Position numbers and translations under genes: made by a program | Notes under the pieces: model-generated | Told to the model about the DNA's origin: nothing | Database searches by the model: none | What the model saw: the letters and a program-made list of their open reading frames with translations, nothing else | Part shown: in pieces, positions 21,212 to 29,862 of the stretch | How the letters are laid out: each line of letters starts with the position of its first letter | Numbering within the stretch: the stretch's first letter is position 1 | Origin: a virus | DNA: 34,514 bases | Virus record (IMG/VR): IMGVR_UViG_3300044630_001269 | Span: 1-34,514 of that record | Reading direction: 5' to 3' (one strand)

Positions 21212-21261
21212 TGCCGCTGGTCTGGGGTTTGTTCATTTCCCTCGGATCAGCGGCAATTTTC
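21212..21261 (+). terminator. Terminator-like hairpin after the capsid genes
   Basis: A 16-bp stem with three G-U wobbles (TGCCGCTGGTCTGGGG at 21212-21227 with 21239-21255), an 11-base loop, and ATTTTCTAAAT as a weak T-rich tail. It may terminate or attenuate transcription after the most highly expressed genes, or protect the mRNA 3' end. Confidence 0.65.
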
Positions 21262-21271
21262 TAAATATAAT

Positions 21272-21724
21272 ATGGCATGGGCTGAACTGACATTTGCAGG
21301 ATTACAGGGCCGACTTGGTTCTGATGAAATCGCTGCATTGCTCGCTGAATCTGCTGCACCTGAAGCAAAGGTGACGGAGGTTCTGACCCATGTTGCATTG
21401 GACATTGCCAGCCGGGTCAATACTGGGCGCAGGAAGCGAGGATTGCCGCCTGTGGTCAATTCTAGTGTCTATGTGCCACCCGGGGCGCAACGTCATGCCT
21501 ATGCCCTTGCAAGGCGTTTGCTGTCCGATGCTTTTCCTTCCTTGGCTGAATTCAATGGCGATGATCGCAAATCATCCATTGAGGAAGCCGAAAACTACTT
21601 GGATGACCTAGCCAAGAATGATGTTGATTCGGATGATCCCGGGGCATCTTCTTTCTCATATTCCAGCAATTCCTCATTCCGCTACGGAGGATCCCGGGTT
21701 ATGGATTTCTCCACCTCACCATGA
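21272..21724 (+). CDS. Head-tail connector protein (DUF1320 / Mu gp36-like)
   Basis: A 150-residue protein. The N-terminal helical part (WAELTFAGLQGRLGSDEIAA, LTHVALDIASRVNTGRRKRG) and YVPPGAQRHAYALARRLLSD resemble the DUF1320 family of Mu gp36, which binds between portal and tail. The C terminus is a Ser-rich flexible tail (SSFSYSSNSSFRYGGSR). The ATG follows a TAAATATAAT sequence and no Shine-Dalgarno. The end overlaps the next gene by 4 bases (ATGA). Confidence 0.75.
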   Translation: MAWAELTFAGLQGRLGSDEIAALLAESAAPEAKVTEVLTHVALDIASRVNTGRRKRGLPPVVNSSVYVPPGAQRHAYALARRLLSDAFPSLAEFNGDDRKSSIEEAENYLDDLAKNDVDSDDPGASSFSYSSNSSFRYGGSRVMDFSTSP

Positions 21725-22200
21725 GCATCATTCGTCAGATTGTGGAAAGCATAGCCAAGAGATTGGCGGATCATGATTATTTTCGCACCGTGCCGAAGAT
21801 TCCTGTTCTGGTTGAGGATCAAAAGGATGTGGAGAAATCCATTCTTAATGCAATGCAGACCGCTGGCGCGTTTGTATTGATCAATTTCGATTCCGCAGAT
21901 ACCGACTCCCCGGATACACCCGGCCCATATCTTAACAATTCCTCATTTAAAGTCACCATATCTGAGATTCCATCATTGTGGCGATCACGTGGAAATCACC
22001 AACCATCTTGCACTGAAATCGCTGAAGCGGTTTGCAGGCTTATTCACCATCATCAACCGCTGGATACCGAAGGGCTTGCGTTGTCCGGCGGGGTTTTATT
22101 GTTCGATTCAATGTCTCAACAGGCGAATGAGTCGATGCTTCAGCAAGTCATCACATTCACAATACCAATCGGTTTAACCAATACTGATCCAGAAAGATAA
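21721..22200 (+). CDS. Tail terminator-like protein
   Basis: A 159-residue protein with the order of a tail terminator or head-tail joining protein: SIIRQIVESIAKRLADHDYF, FVLINFDSADTDSPDTPGPY, SFKVTISEIPSLW and QQVITFTIPIGL. Its place after the connector and before the tube protein fits. In this group of phages such proteins cap the tail tube and join it to the head. The call is based on secondary structure pattern and synteny rather than on clear sequence similarity. Confidence 0.5.
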   Translation: MSIIRQIVESIAKRLADHDYFRTVPKIPVLVEDQKDVEKSILNAMQTAGAFVLINFDSADTDSPDTPGPYLNNSSFKVTISEIPSLWRSRGNHQPSCTEIAEAVCRLIHHHQPLDTEGLALSGGVLLFDSMSQQANESMLQQVITFTIPIGLTNTDPER

Positions 22201-22206
22201 TATATT

Positions 22207-23118
22207 ATGGCAACATTTGATCGCACCACCATTGTTCGCGGCCCATGTAAGATTACTTACGACTCGCAGGTATTTTATAGCAAAGCTGGAGTAACTCTTA
22301 AAATGGTTAATTCCACATTTGATAAGGCTGCCGATGCATTCGGTCTTCTTTCAAAGGCAAAAACTGATTTTCAAGTCATCATTGAATTTGAACCAGTCGG
22401 TGAGATTGAGTCATTCGCTGTTCTTTTCCCTTATGGTAATTTAGCAATGGGATCATCAATTTATGGTACAACTGATAAATCTCTTACAATTACAGCACCC
22501 GATCATACTTATGTTATAAATAATGCGGCAGTCACTCAAATGCCGAATATTCGTTTTACTTCTAATAATACAGCATTCGGCCCGGTTCAATTTACGGGGA
22601 TACTTGACAAGGGAGGAAATCCTAGTGCGCTTGCGGATTATTATTCGGTTGGGGCTGGTGGATCAATTGGGACTAATTTTGATGCCAACAAATTGGTAAC
22701 AGCGCCATATACTGGAAGACTTGGATCATCATTAACATTCTATTCAGTATCAGGATTCGAGGTTTCATTCGATCTTGGTCTGGATCCGGTTATGGTTGAT
22801 GGAATCGGAACTGTTGACATGAGGCTTAATAGTATTGGTTGTAACATTAGTTGCACTCCGGTTGGAGTCGATAGCGAGTCTTTTGACACATATTTTAGTT
22901 CTCTCGATACCGGAGAAAACTTAGCTTCTTCTACCCTTGATATTAGTACAACTACTGTTGGTGGTCTTAATTTCGATTGCCTAGGCGTTGAGGTAATTGA
23001 TGTTGAAAAGGACTTTAGCCCAAGTTCAAACAGAATTGGCCAACTTAATTTGACAGCGAAGCGAACATTCGCATCTGGCGTTCCTGCCGCATTGTTCACC
23101 GTTGCCGTTGTCGCATAA
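22207..23118 (+). CDS. Major tail tube protein
   Basis: A 303-residue protein, all beta in appearance: KITYDSQVFYSKAGVTLKMV, QVIIEFEPVGEIESFAVLFP, IRFTSNNTAFGPVQFTGIL and the C-terminal TAKRTFASGVPAALFTVAVV. The size, the GP-Phe-Thr-G block and the position before the tape measure fit a tail tube subunit that forms the channel for DNA. From here the base composition falls and AT-ending codons dominate. The stop overlaps the next start by one base (23118). Confidence 0.75.
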   Translation: MATFDRTTIVRGPCKITYDSQVFYSKAGVTLKMVNSTFDKAADAFGLLSKAKTDFQVIIEFEPVGEIESFAVLFPYGNLAMGSSIYGTTDKSLTITAPDHTYVINNAAVTQMPNIRFTSNNTAFGPVQFTGILDKGGNPSALADYYSVGAGGSIGTNFDANKLVTAPYTGRLGSSLTFYSVSGFEVSFDLGLDPVMVDGIGTVDMRLNSIGCNISCTPVGVDSESFDTYFSSLDTGENLASSTLDISTTTVGGLNFDCLGVEVIDVEKDFSPSSNRIGQLNLTAKRTFASGVPAALFTVAVVA

Positions 23119-23915
23119 TGTACGCCGCCGCATTCATAGGCAATAAGATCATCGATCTTGCCGGATGGGATCAAGGCCCGGGTGCTGAGACATCGAATCT
23201 TAATATTTCATACAGCAACCAGTTCCAATCCGTCTCGTATGTAGGTGGGACTTGGGGGCGTCAATTCTGGCGTCCCGGCACAATGGCGACCGTGTCGTTT
23301 GATAGCCGGCTTGATTTTAAGGACTTTTCCTCCAGCGATTACCAAAGGCAAGTCACTCAATTCCTGCTAAAGCTTCCGGGTTATTTCTCAAATCAATCAA
23401 ATTGCACATTCAAAATATGCCAACCATTTGGGTATGGAAACGGCATAAGAGACAGGCAGATTGAAAGAGCAGTTGCGGTTGGAACTGTAACAACCGCAGG
23501 AACTGCAAATCTTGTTGTTACATATAATGGACTGGATGGAAGCCCAGATACAGTGTCTTTTTCTGTTGCAGCCGGGGATACTGCTTCGGATTGGGCTGAA
23601 AGGGCTAGGAGTGCGCTATCAAGAGATTACAATATAGCGTCATATTTTAGTGTATCAGGCACAGGAACTGACATAAAGCTAACAAGAAGAAGTTCATTTG
23701 CGGAGCAAGATAATACTTTTAATATAGCTATAAATAAAGGTACTTCAGTTGGCATTGTTGATGATCCAACATCGGTAAATTCTCAAGCAACTGGATCGTG
23801 GTCACTAATGTCACAAATCACATTCTATGACGCAAATGTATCCGTTGCCGCATCGCAAATTGGCACATCTGTATTGCTTAATACATCCGTAACCGGACGA
23901 TTAGTCGCCCCATAA
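23118..23915 (+). CDS. Tail protein with an inserted middle domain
   Basis: A 265-residue protein. The N-terminal 110 residues (WDQGPGAETSNLNISYSNQF, WGRQFWRPGTMATVSFDSRL) and the C-terminal 50 (QITFYDANVSVAASQIGTSV) look like one beta-rich unit. Between them, residues about 115-220 form a second domain: VGTVTTAGTANLVVTYNGLD and the block GDTASDWAERARSAL, then SVSGTGTDIKLTRRS. This inner unit resembles a small beta domain found in tail proteins. It probably belongs to the tail tube or its tip. It overlaps the tube gene by one base and ends two bases before the tape measure. Confidence 0.55.
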   Translation: MYAAAFIGNKIIDLAGWDQGPGAETSNLNISYSNQFQSVSYVGGTWGRQFWRPGTMATVSFDSRLDFKDFSSSDYQRQVTQFLLKLPGYFSNQSNCTFKICQPFGYGNGIRDRQIERAVAVGTVTTAGTANLVVTYNGLDGSPDTVSFSVAAGDTASDWAERARSALSRDYNIASYFSVSGTGTDIKLTRRSSFAEQDNTFNIAINKGTSVGIVDDPTSVNSQATGSWSLMSQITFYDANVSVAASQIGTSVLLNTSVTGRLVAP

Positions 23916-23916
23916 T

Positions 23917-25428
23917 ATGGCATCAAAAAAGGTCAACATTGACATCAGCACAACGGCTAATACGGCTGGTGCTACGCAAGCTGCTGCCGCGATGGATAAG
24001 CTGGAAACCTCCAGTACAAAAGCTGCAGCAGCATCTACGGTTGCATCTACGGCGACAAGAAGGGCTGGAGATGTAGCACTTCAAGCAGGATATCAGGTTC
24101 AAGACTTTGCAGTACAGGTTGGTGCTGGAACCAGTGCATTTACAGCATTTGCCCAAAACGCTCCGCAGTTCTTGAGTGTATTTGGCCCCAAAGGTGCTGT
24201 CGTTGGTGCATTGGTTGCAGTCGGAGCGGTTGCAGCCAAGGTGTTCTTGGATATGGGGAATGATGCCAAATCGGCATCGGAGAAAGCTGAAGAATTAGCT
24301 GATACGATCGACCAGATCGGCAAGAATGCCGCCGCTGCAATTCGTGAGGATATTGATTTTGGCAAATCCAAATTAGAACAAGCCAAGACAGCCGCACAGA
24401 ATTTTGCTGATGAGGTAAGCAATGCGGCACAAAATCAAATAGATTACAACGCGACCGTTCTGGAATCGTTCAATAACCTACTTACCGCAGAGAGAACGCT
24501 CCGTGATGTAAAGGGAGAAACAATCAGCAAGGTAAAGGATCTAGCTGCCGAGGAAAAAGCGGCGGCGGAGGCTAGAGCAGCACAGGTTCAGCTTCAGATT
24601 CAATCCGAACAATTAAAGCTGCAGGCCGCAGAGGATTCCGTAGAGATCGAAAAGCAAGCACTAGCCGAGGCGCGTGTTCAGAAAGCAGAGAAAGAAGCAT
24701 TGCTTCAAACTGAACGGAATAGTTTACAGGTTTTGCGTGATCAGCGTGATGCGCTGGAAGAGCAGGCGAAGCAGAGGATGGGTATATTGCAAGCTGCCGC
24801 TTCATCATTTGCTGGTGAGGGTGGATTTCCGGGGCAGGCAACCGCTGGAGCTAAAGCCGCTCAAGCGCAATTGGATACTGGCGCGGTAGCTGGGCAGATG
24901 TCGGTAATCGAAAACCGCATCAGCGAGCTTGAAAAGGCCGTATCTTCAACTGGTGAGTTAAGCCAAGCGGTAGAAACTGCAACTCAAAGCCTCCAACAAT
25001 CCGAGTCTGCATTACGCCAGACGCAATCTGATGTCTCAACATCCATCGCATCCATTGCTGAAATTGCGGCATCTGAGGATGTAAAAGCTCAGGCTAAAGC
25101 CGCAGAGGAAAAGGCGAAAGCATTTGCGACTGAGGTTGAGGGAATGATCGCTGGCATTGAGCCAGCAAATCAGCAACAGGCAACGGCTCTCAGCAGTCTT
25201 AATACGGCCTTACAAGATCAGCGCATCACTCAGAATGAAATATCTACGACTACTGCATCTCTTGCGACATTATCTCCATTGATCCGGCAATCGATCACAA
25301 ATAATACCACTAGCGTAACTGAATTGATTTCGATTATGAATTCGTTTCAGAATCAGACAAATGCTATTCAAAGACAAATCTCCGACTTGCGTTCTCGCGT
25401 AAATAGCCTAGCATTGCCGCAAAGATAA
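23917..25428 (+). CDS. Tail tape measure protein
   Basis: A 503-residue protein, almost entirely helical. The N-terminal block LQAGYQVQDFAVQVGAGTSA and FTAFAQNAPQFLSVFGPKGA is typical of tape measure proteins, and a hydrophobic stretch (VVGALVAVGAVAAKVFLDM) could enter the membrane at DNA ejection. From about residue 115 to 500 it is a long Ala/Gln/Glu-rich coiled coil. By the usual rule of about 0.15 nm per residue this predicts a tail of roughly 75 nm. It determines tail length during assembly. The gene follows the tail protein by one base. Confidence 0.85.
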   Translation: MASKKVNIDISTTANTAGATQAAAAMDKLETSSTKAAAASTVASTATRRAGDVALQAGYQVQDFAVQVGAGTSAFTAFAQNAPQFLSVFGPKGAVVGALVAVGAVAAKVFLDMGNDAKSASEKAEELADTIDQIGKNAAAAIREDIDFGKSKLEQAKTAAQNFADEVSNAAQNQIDYNATVLESFNNLLTAERTLRDVKGETISKVKDLAAEEKAAAEARAAQVQLQIQSEQLKLQAAEDSVEIEKQALAEARVQKAEKEALLQTERNSLQVLRDQRDALEEQAKQRMGILQAAASSFAGEGGFPGQATAGAKAAQAQLDTGAVAGQMSVIENRISELEKAVSSTGELSQAVETATQSLQQSESALRQTQSDVSTSIASIAEIAASEDVKAQAKAAEEKAKAFATEVEGMIAGIEPANQQQATALSSLNTALQDQRITQNEISTTTASLATLSPLIRQSITNNTTSVTELISIMNSFQNQTNAIQRQISDLRSRVNSLALPQR

Positions 25429-25432
25429 AAAC

Positions 25433-28195
25433 ATGCCAGTAAATTGGACAATAGCAGGCGAAGCGGGACAGGGTTGGAATGAAAACCCAACAGATTTGGC
25501 ATTTCGTAATATCAGTTCTGCCAAGCTCGACTTCAAGAGCCTTGATGCCGATCAACTGACATTTAATGTTGTTGTTGAAGATGCCACAACGGAGTCATTT
25601 GTTGCTACCCCTACTATTACGCCGGATTCATCTGTTCGCATTTCATCTCCATTAACTGTCACGGTTTCATGCGAAACCGCAGGCGCAACGCTGCATTACA
25701 CTACAAATGGAACAAACCCGGATACCTTAAGCCCAACCGTTGCAAATGGAGGAAACTTGACATTCTCCATACCAAGAACCCTAAAGGTTCTGGCTGTTAA
25801 ACCCGGATTGCTCGATAGCGACATCAATGTCGCTGAATACAAACTTGAGGATATTGTAGCCACTGGTGGAACCACAAGCGATGCGGGTGGATTTAGAACA
25901 CACACATTTCTATCATCCGGCAGCTTGGTTGTGACCAATGGGGGTGTCATTGAATACCTAGTTGTTGCTGGCGGCGGATCCGGTGGCGAAAATTCCTCGA
26001 ACAGATCCGGTGGAGGCGGTGGCGCTGGCGGATTCAAGACCGGAACGATGACAATAAACCCCGGCACATACGCTATTAGCGTTGGAGCCGGGGGGATGGC
26101 GTTAGCTCCACAGACTTCCGCATCGAATGGCGGCGGATCATCGATCGGCACATTGGTAACGACAACTGGCGGTGGAGGTGGCGCAAGCGTATCAGGAACA
26201 ACCGCAGTAGCTGGTCGCACAGGTGGATCCGGCGGCGGCGGAACTTGTGGCGGAGCAGGTGGGACTGGATCCTCTAGTCAGGGTAATAATGGCGGCGGAT
26301 CGGCATCAACTACATCCGGCACTGGCGGCGGTGCGGGTGCGGCTGGAACTACTGTCAGCGTGGTAACTTCAAATGGCGGGGGCGGAACGGCATCGAGCAT
26401 GACCGGGGTTTCCGTGACATATTCAGTTGGTGGTGGGGTTAGGGATCCATTAGCTACTGGAAGCAGTTCGATTGATAGATCTGTTATAGCAAATACCGGG
26501 CGCGGCGGGGCAGGGGCGTTTAAGAGTTCAACAATCAGAATCGGCGCAAACGGATCGTCTGGAATTGTAGTTATAAAATATGCGCTGGTTCAACCATCAA
26601 AACCAAAGAATATACAATCCACGGCATCAACTCTTCCTACATTAAGGCAACAAATTGTTTTATATAGAGAACTTGATATTTTCTTCTATGGATGGGTCAC
26701 AAATATCCGCAGTATAATTTCAAATGGATCCCATGAGCATCAAGTTACAGTATCTGGGCCATGGTGGTTCTTGGAGAAAGTTCCTTTTACATCAGACATA
26801 CAGGACGGATCAGGAAAAATTGGAGAGCGGATTTCATATGTTTTCGGGACGCCATCATCTGGTCAGCAATTAAAAACTAGCATTGAACAAGCGATCAATC
26901 GAGCAAATCAGATAGGATGCCCGATTGCACCAACTAGCGGAGGTTCATCCGTTGCAGCGATGCACACATTCCCGCGCATTACATTGAATCAATCGACATG
27001 CGGTCAAGTTATTGCCGAACTTGTGCGATTGGTTCCAGATGCGATGACATATTTTGATTATTCAGTATATCCACCAGCATTGAAGGTTGTTAGAAGGCCA
27101 ACATGCGCCACAACCACATTCAATCAAGACACATCACCGATCACATCGATTGATATTAACCCGATGATTGAGCTTGAAGTTGAGCAGGTGACGCTTCCAT
27201 CCGTAACGAGAAATACAATTGGTTCAACGGTATTTAATGTACAGGAATCTGGATCTGATCTATCTGGTACAGATATAACAAAACGGCAGGTAATTACAAT
27301 ATCCGGCCCGGAGCTAGATACATTCTTGCCGAATGATTTGTTTGACTCGCAGACTATTACGACAAGCGGAAGCATTTCTAATTTGGCGCATGATTCTGAT
27401 GAGGCCTGTAAATTGGCCGCAAGGAAATATGGCCGTAGCAGATTGCCAATTGCAATATATGCCCAAGGAGTAACGCTTTATAGCGCAAGACAAGGCTCAT
27501 ATAGCCTGCCACCAAGCTATTATACAACAGACGCATTTACCATTGGAGGTTATTCTATTAAAGACACATCTGGTAATTCTTTGGATGGATGGTCTATTTT
27601 AACATCTGGTGTCCCGGCTGATTGGACTGGTATTACATATAAGCCATGTATTGTTAGCGGTACTATGTGGATAAAAGCTACTCGCGATGAAGGCTCATAT
27701 GGTACAGCATCATCATTTCCCTTACCGGATTACATATACGAAGCAGATTTTAAATTTTTAACATCTGGATACACAGAGATCACCTCCTTTGGTGATTACG
27801 TCGAATACTATACAAAACCATTTAAATTTTCAGGATTCGCAACACCGGGAAATGCAGGATCACAAACTGTTTACAAACCCGCCGATTACTCATTCATCAA
27901 CCCACCCACCGGACTTGCTGAATTTCTTCGTTCAACACAGAACTGGGTTCCGTATGAAGGATCAATCCAGCTTGAACAAGAAGATGTTGGCGCGACTCGG
28001 TATGTCGGGAAAAAGATTAACATAATTAACTCACTCCCTGCATTCTCGACCATGGGCGCATTGGTGTCCGGTGAATCGCTGGAGATTGAATCCGGGCGAA
28101 CAACTATTAACCTTGGCGCTCCGGCCCGGAATGATTACCGAACGCTGGTGGACAAAATCCGCAAGACATCGCAAGATAACATTGTTTACGTCTAA
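25433..28195 (+). CDS. Tail hub/baseplate protein with inserted CHB_HEX_C-like and glycine-rich adhesin module
   Basis: A 920-residue protein. Residues 1-55 and about 385-920 form a tail-hub-like protein (QLTFNVVVEDAT; LRQQIVLYRELDIFFYGWVT and NGSHEHQVTVSGPWWFLEKV). Between them lies an insert with two domains. Residues about 57-140 (SSVRISSPLTVTVSCETAGA, LHYTTNGTNPDTLSP) match the chitobiase/beta-hexosaminidase C-terminal type. Residues about 145-385 are glycine-rich (VVAGGGSGGENSS, NGGGSS, GGGGGAGG), ending in GANGSSGIVVIKYAL, which resembles phage receptor-binding polyglycine sandwiches. The insert splits the hub sequence between a beta strand and the loop before the next, so the surface loop probably displays the adhesin at the tip. 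It is the largest gene of the window. Confidence 0.75.
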   Translation: MPVNWTIAGEAGQGWNENPTDLAFRNISSAKLDFKSLDADQLTFNVVVEDATTESFVATPTITPDSSVRISSPLTVTVSCETAGATLHYTTNGTNPDTLSPTVANGGNLTFSIPRTLKVLAVKPGLLDSDINVAEYKLEDIVATGGTTSDAGGFRTHTFLSSGSLVVTNGGVIEYLVVAGGGSGGENSSNRSGGGGGAGGFKTGTMTINPGTYAISVGAGGMALAPQTSASNGGGSSIGTLVTTTGGGGGASVSGTTAVAGRTGGSGGGGTCGGAGGTGSSSQGNNGGGSASTTSGTGGGAGAAGTTVSVVTSNGGGGTASSMTGVSVTYSVGGGVRDPLATGSSSIDRSVIANTGRGGAGAFKSSTIRIGANGSSGIVVIKYALVQPSKPKNIQSTASTLPTLRQQIVLYRELDIFFYGWVTNIRSIISNGSHEHQVTVSGPWWFLEKVPFTSDIQDGSGKIGERISYVFGTPSSGQQLKTSIEQAINRANQIGCPIAPTSGGSSVAAMHTFPRITLNQSTCGQVIAELVRLVPDAMTYFDYSVYPPALKVVRRPTCATTTFNQDTSPITSIDINPMIELEVEQVTLPSVTRNTIGSTVFNVQESGSDLSGTDITKRQVITISGPELDTFLPNDLFDSQTITTSGSISNLAHDSDEACKLAARKYGRSRLPIAIYAQGVTLYSARQGSYSLPPSYYTTDAFTIGGYSIKDTSGNSLDGWSILTSGVPADWTGITYKPCIVSGTMWIKATRDEGSYGTASSFPLPDYIYEADFKFLTSGYTEITSFGDYVEYYTKPFKFSGFATPGNAGSQTVYKPADYSFINPPTGLAEFLRSTQNWVPYEGSIQLEQEDVGATRYVGKKINIINSLPAFSTMGALVSGESLEIESGRTTINLGAPARNDYRTLVDKIRKTSQDNIVYV

Positions 28196-28200
28196 AAGTC

Positions 28201-29484
28201 ATGGCCCAATTTTCAACCAACAAAGATGCATTTGGAAATGTCACCGCTGAAACTGGCGCGGTTATTGATATCTCACAATCCACGACATTTTACAAATATA
28301 TCGGCGATACGGGAACCGCTGCTGTATTAGTGGATCCAGTATCGAATACCGCAAGATTCGCCCCAAGGTTCGCTGGCGGGTCAGGTCGAAACATCCTCAT
28401 TCGGAACAATGTCGTTCCGGGATCAACCCCATATGGTTGGATGTTTCCAGACGCATCCGAATCATGGTTGGCTGAGGATGGGGTTTTCTTCGCGAGCGTG
28501 AATGGATCCGGTGAAATTGAATTCTCCGATGACACAGACATCATTGCGGTTTCCGATCCATATCCATTCCCGACATCTGGATATAATATCGGTGCAGCAA
28601 ATCAAACTTACGGGTGGGGTGGTACTTTCCCTCCGGGCGGCGGGCCGGGAACTAGGACAATTACGCTAGGATCGGGAATTGGTGAGGTTGCATTCAAATC
28701 TGATGGGTTTATTTCTGGAGCATCAACATTCCGCTTTGAGGTTGTATGGAATGGAACAACTGTGATCGATACCGGGAGCCTTGCAAGCGGATCATCTTTC
28801 TCCCATTCATTCATCAAAACAACAGCATCCCCGGCAACAATATCGGTGACGCTTACTAGTGCATCAACAACTGGATCCGGTGATGTGGAAATCGGCAGCA
28901 ATGAAGCCAGAACTGATTTCACGGCAGACTCAACTTCATATGGTGATGGGTTGAATGGAGGAACACCATTTACTCTGAACTGCACTTACGAGAATGGCGG
29001 CGGAGAAATCTCGGCACAGATCACGTCCTACACGTTATTCGGTGATGATGATCCTGTGGTATTTACGCAGTCGAAATATGACTGGCAGAATTGGACTGAT
29101 CCGACCTCAACGTATTTCGTCAATATCGACGCGACCGGGCTGGCTTCAATCAGCGATGCAACAGACGTGATTGCTGAGCGAGTAGAGTTGCTGAATTTGG
29201 ATCCCACCGGATCATATGCAGCTACCGCATATGGCAAGACAACTTACAATGTTGGCGAGGATTTCAATATCTCAATTCTCCCAATTGAAAAAAACTCACA
29301 GACGCTCGTGACGTATCTTGCAATGGATGTCACCGGGACTGTGTTGGATGACGTGCGCGGCCCATTCTCTGACCCTGCGCTTCCGGCTAATACGTCCACT
29401 GTGAAATACCTGCCAATTTCGACATCTGATGTTACAACTGGGGTGATTACGCAGCTTTTAGAGGGAACCTTGGTATTGAGATAA
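28201..29484 (+). CDS. Structural tail/baseplate protein, beta-rich
   Basis: A 427-residue protein, mainly beta strands with many Ser, Thr and Gly. It includes WLAEDGVFFASVNGSGEIEF, TRTITLGSGIGEVAFKSDGF, TFRFEVVWNGTTVIDTGSLA and SYAATAYGKTTYNVGEDFNI. The inner part resembles carbohydrate-binding-like or Ig-like tail modules. Its position between hub and fibre genes places it at the tail tip. No enzyme motif. The start at 28201 follows the hub gene by five bases. Confidence 0.55.
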   Translation: MAQFSTNKDAFGNVTAETGAVIDISQSTTFYKYIGDTGTAAVLVDPVSNTARFAPRFAGGSGRNILIRNNVVPGSTPYGWMFPDASESWLAEDGVFFASVNGSGEIEFSDDTDIIAVSDPYPFPTSGYNIGAANQTYGWGGTFPPGGGPGTRTITLGSGIGEVAFKSDGFISGASTFRFEVVWNGTTVIDTGSLASGSSFSHSFIKTTASPATISVTLTSASTTGSGDVEIGSNEARTDFTADSTSYGDGLNGGTPFTLNCTYENGGGEISAQITSYTLFGDDDPVVFTQSKYDWQNWTDPTSTYFVNIDATGLASISDATDVIAERVELLNLDPTGSYAATAYGKTTYNVGEDFNISILPIEKNSQTLVTYLAMDVTGTVLDDVRGPFSDPALPANTSTVKYLPISTSDVTTGVITQLLEGTLVLR

Positions 29485-29511
29485 TCCTTGCCAAATCGCA
29501 TCGGTTATGGT

Positions 29512-29862
29512 ATGCAAATCGGCGCAATGGCGGGAACAAATCTTAATGCCTATTCCGGCGAAACATTGAGCTTATCCTTTTCCTGCAAGGACGAGGCTGG
29601 CGCGGCATTCAACCTCACCGGATATTCCGCCCGGGCCAAGGTTCGTTCCACAATCGCATCCAGCGTTGTGGTGATCGATCTCGCCCCGGCTATCCCAACT
29701 CCGGCTAATGGTATCATTTTGGTAAGCAAGACCGATGAGCAGACCGCAGCGGTTGCACCGGGAACCTATTACTGGGATCTCGTCCTAGATACCCCGACTG
29801 GCGGGGTGATTTTCATTTCTGGCGGAACCATTAAATTTCGTCAAATCGCATCCCGATCATGA
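29512..29862 (+). CDS. Baseplate-associated protein (BppU-like domain, tentative)
   Basis: A 116-residue protein, starting at the ATG at 29512 (an in-frame TTG at 29488 would give 124 residues). The segment FNLTGYSARAKVRSTIASSV, then GTYYWDLVLDTPTGGVIFIS and GGTIKFRQIASRS, matches small tail proteins whose N-terminal unit resembles BppU baseplate domains and which anchor fibres. It overlaps the fibre gene by 4 bases (ATGA). The exact family is not certain. Confidence 0.6.
   Translation: MQIGAMAGTNLNAYSGETLSLSFSCKDEAGAAFNLTGYSARAKVRSTIASSVVVIDLAPAIPTPANGIILVSKTDEQTAAVAPGTYYWDLVLDTPTGGVIFISGGTIKFRQIASRS

Noticed and set aside
21266-21271. TATAAT before the connector gene as a -10 box
   Set aside because: It directly abuts the ATG at 21272, leaving no room for a transcribed leader, and has no -35 partner; it is more likely an AT-rich translation leader.
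25696-26220. Proline-rich minus-strand frame
   Set aside because: It is the complement of the glycine-rich adhesin segment; Gly codons on one strand give Pro codons on the other.
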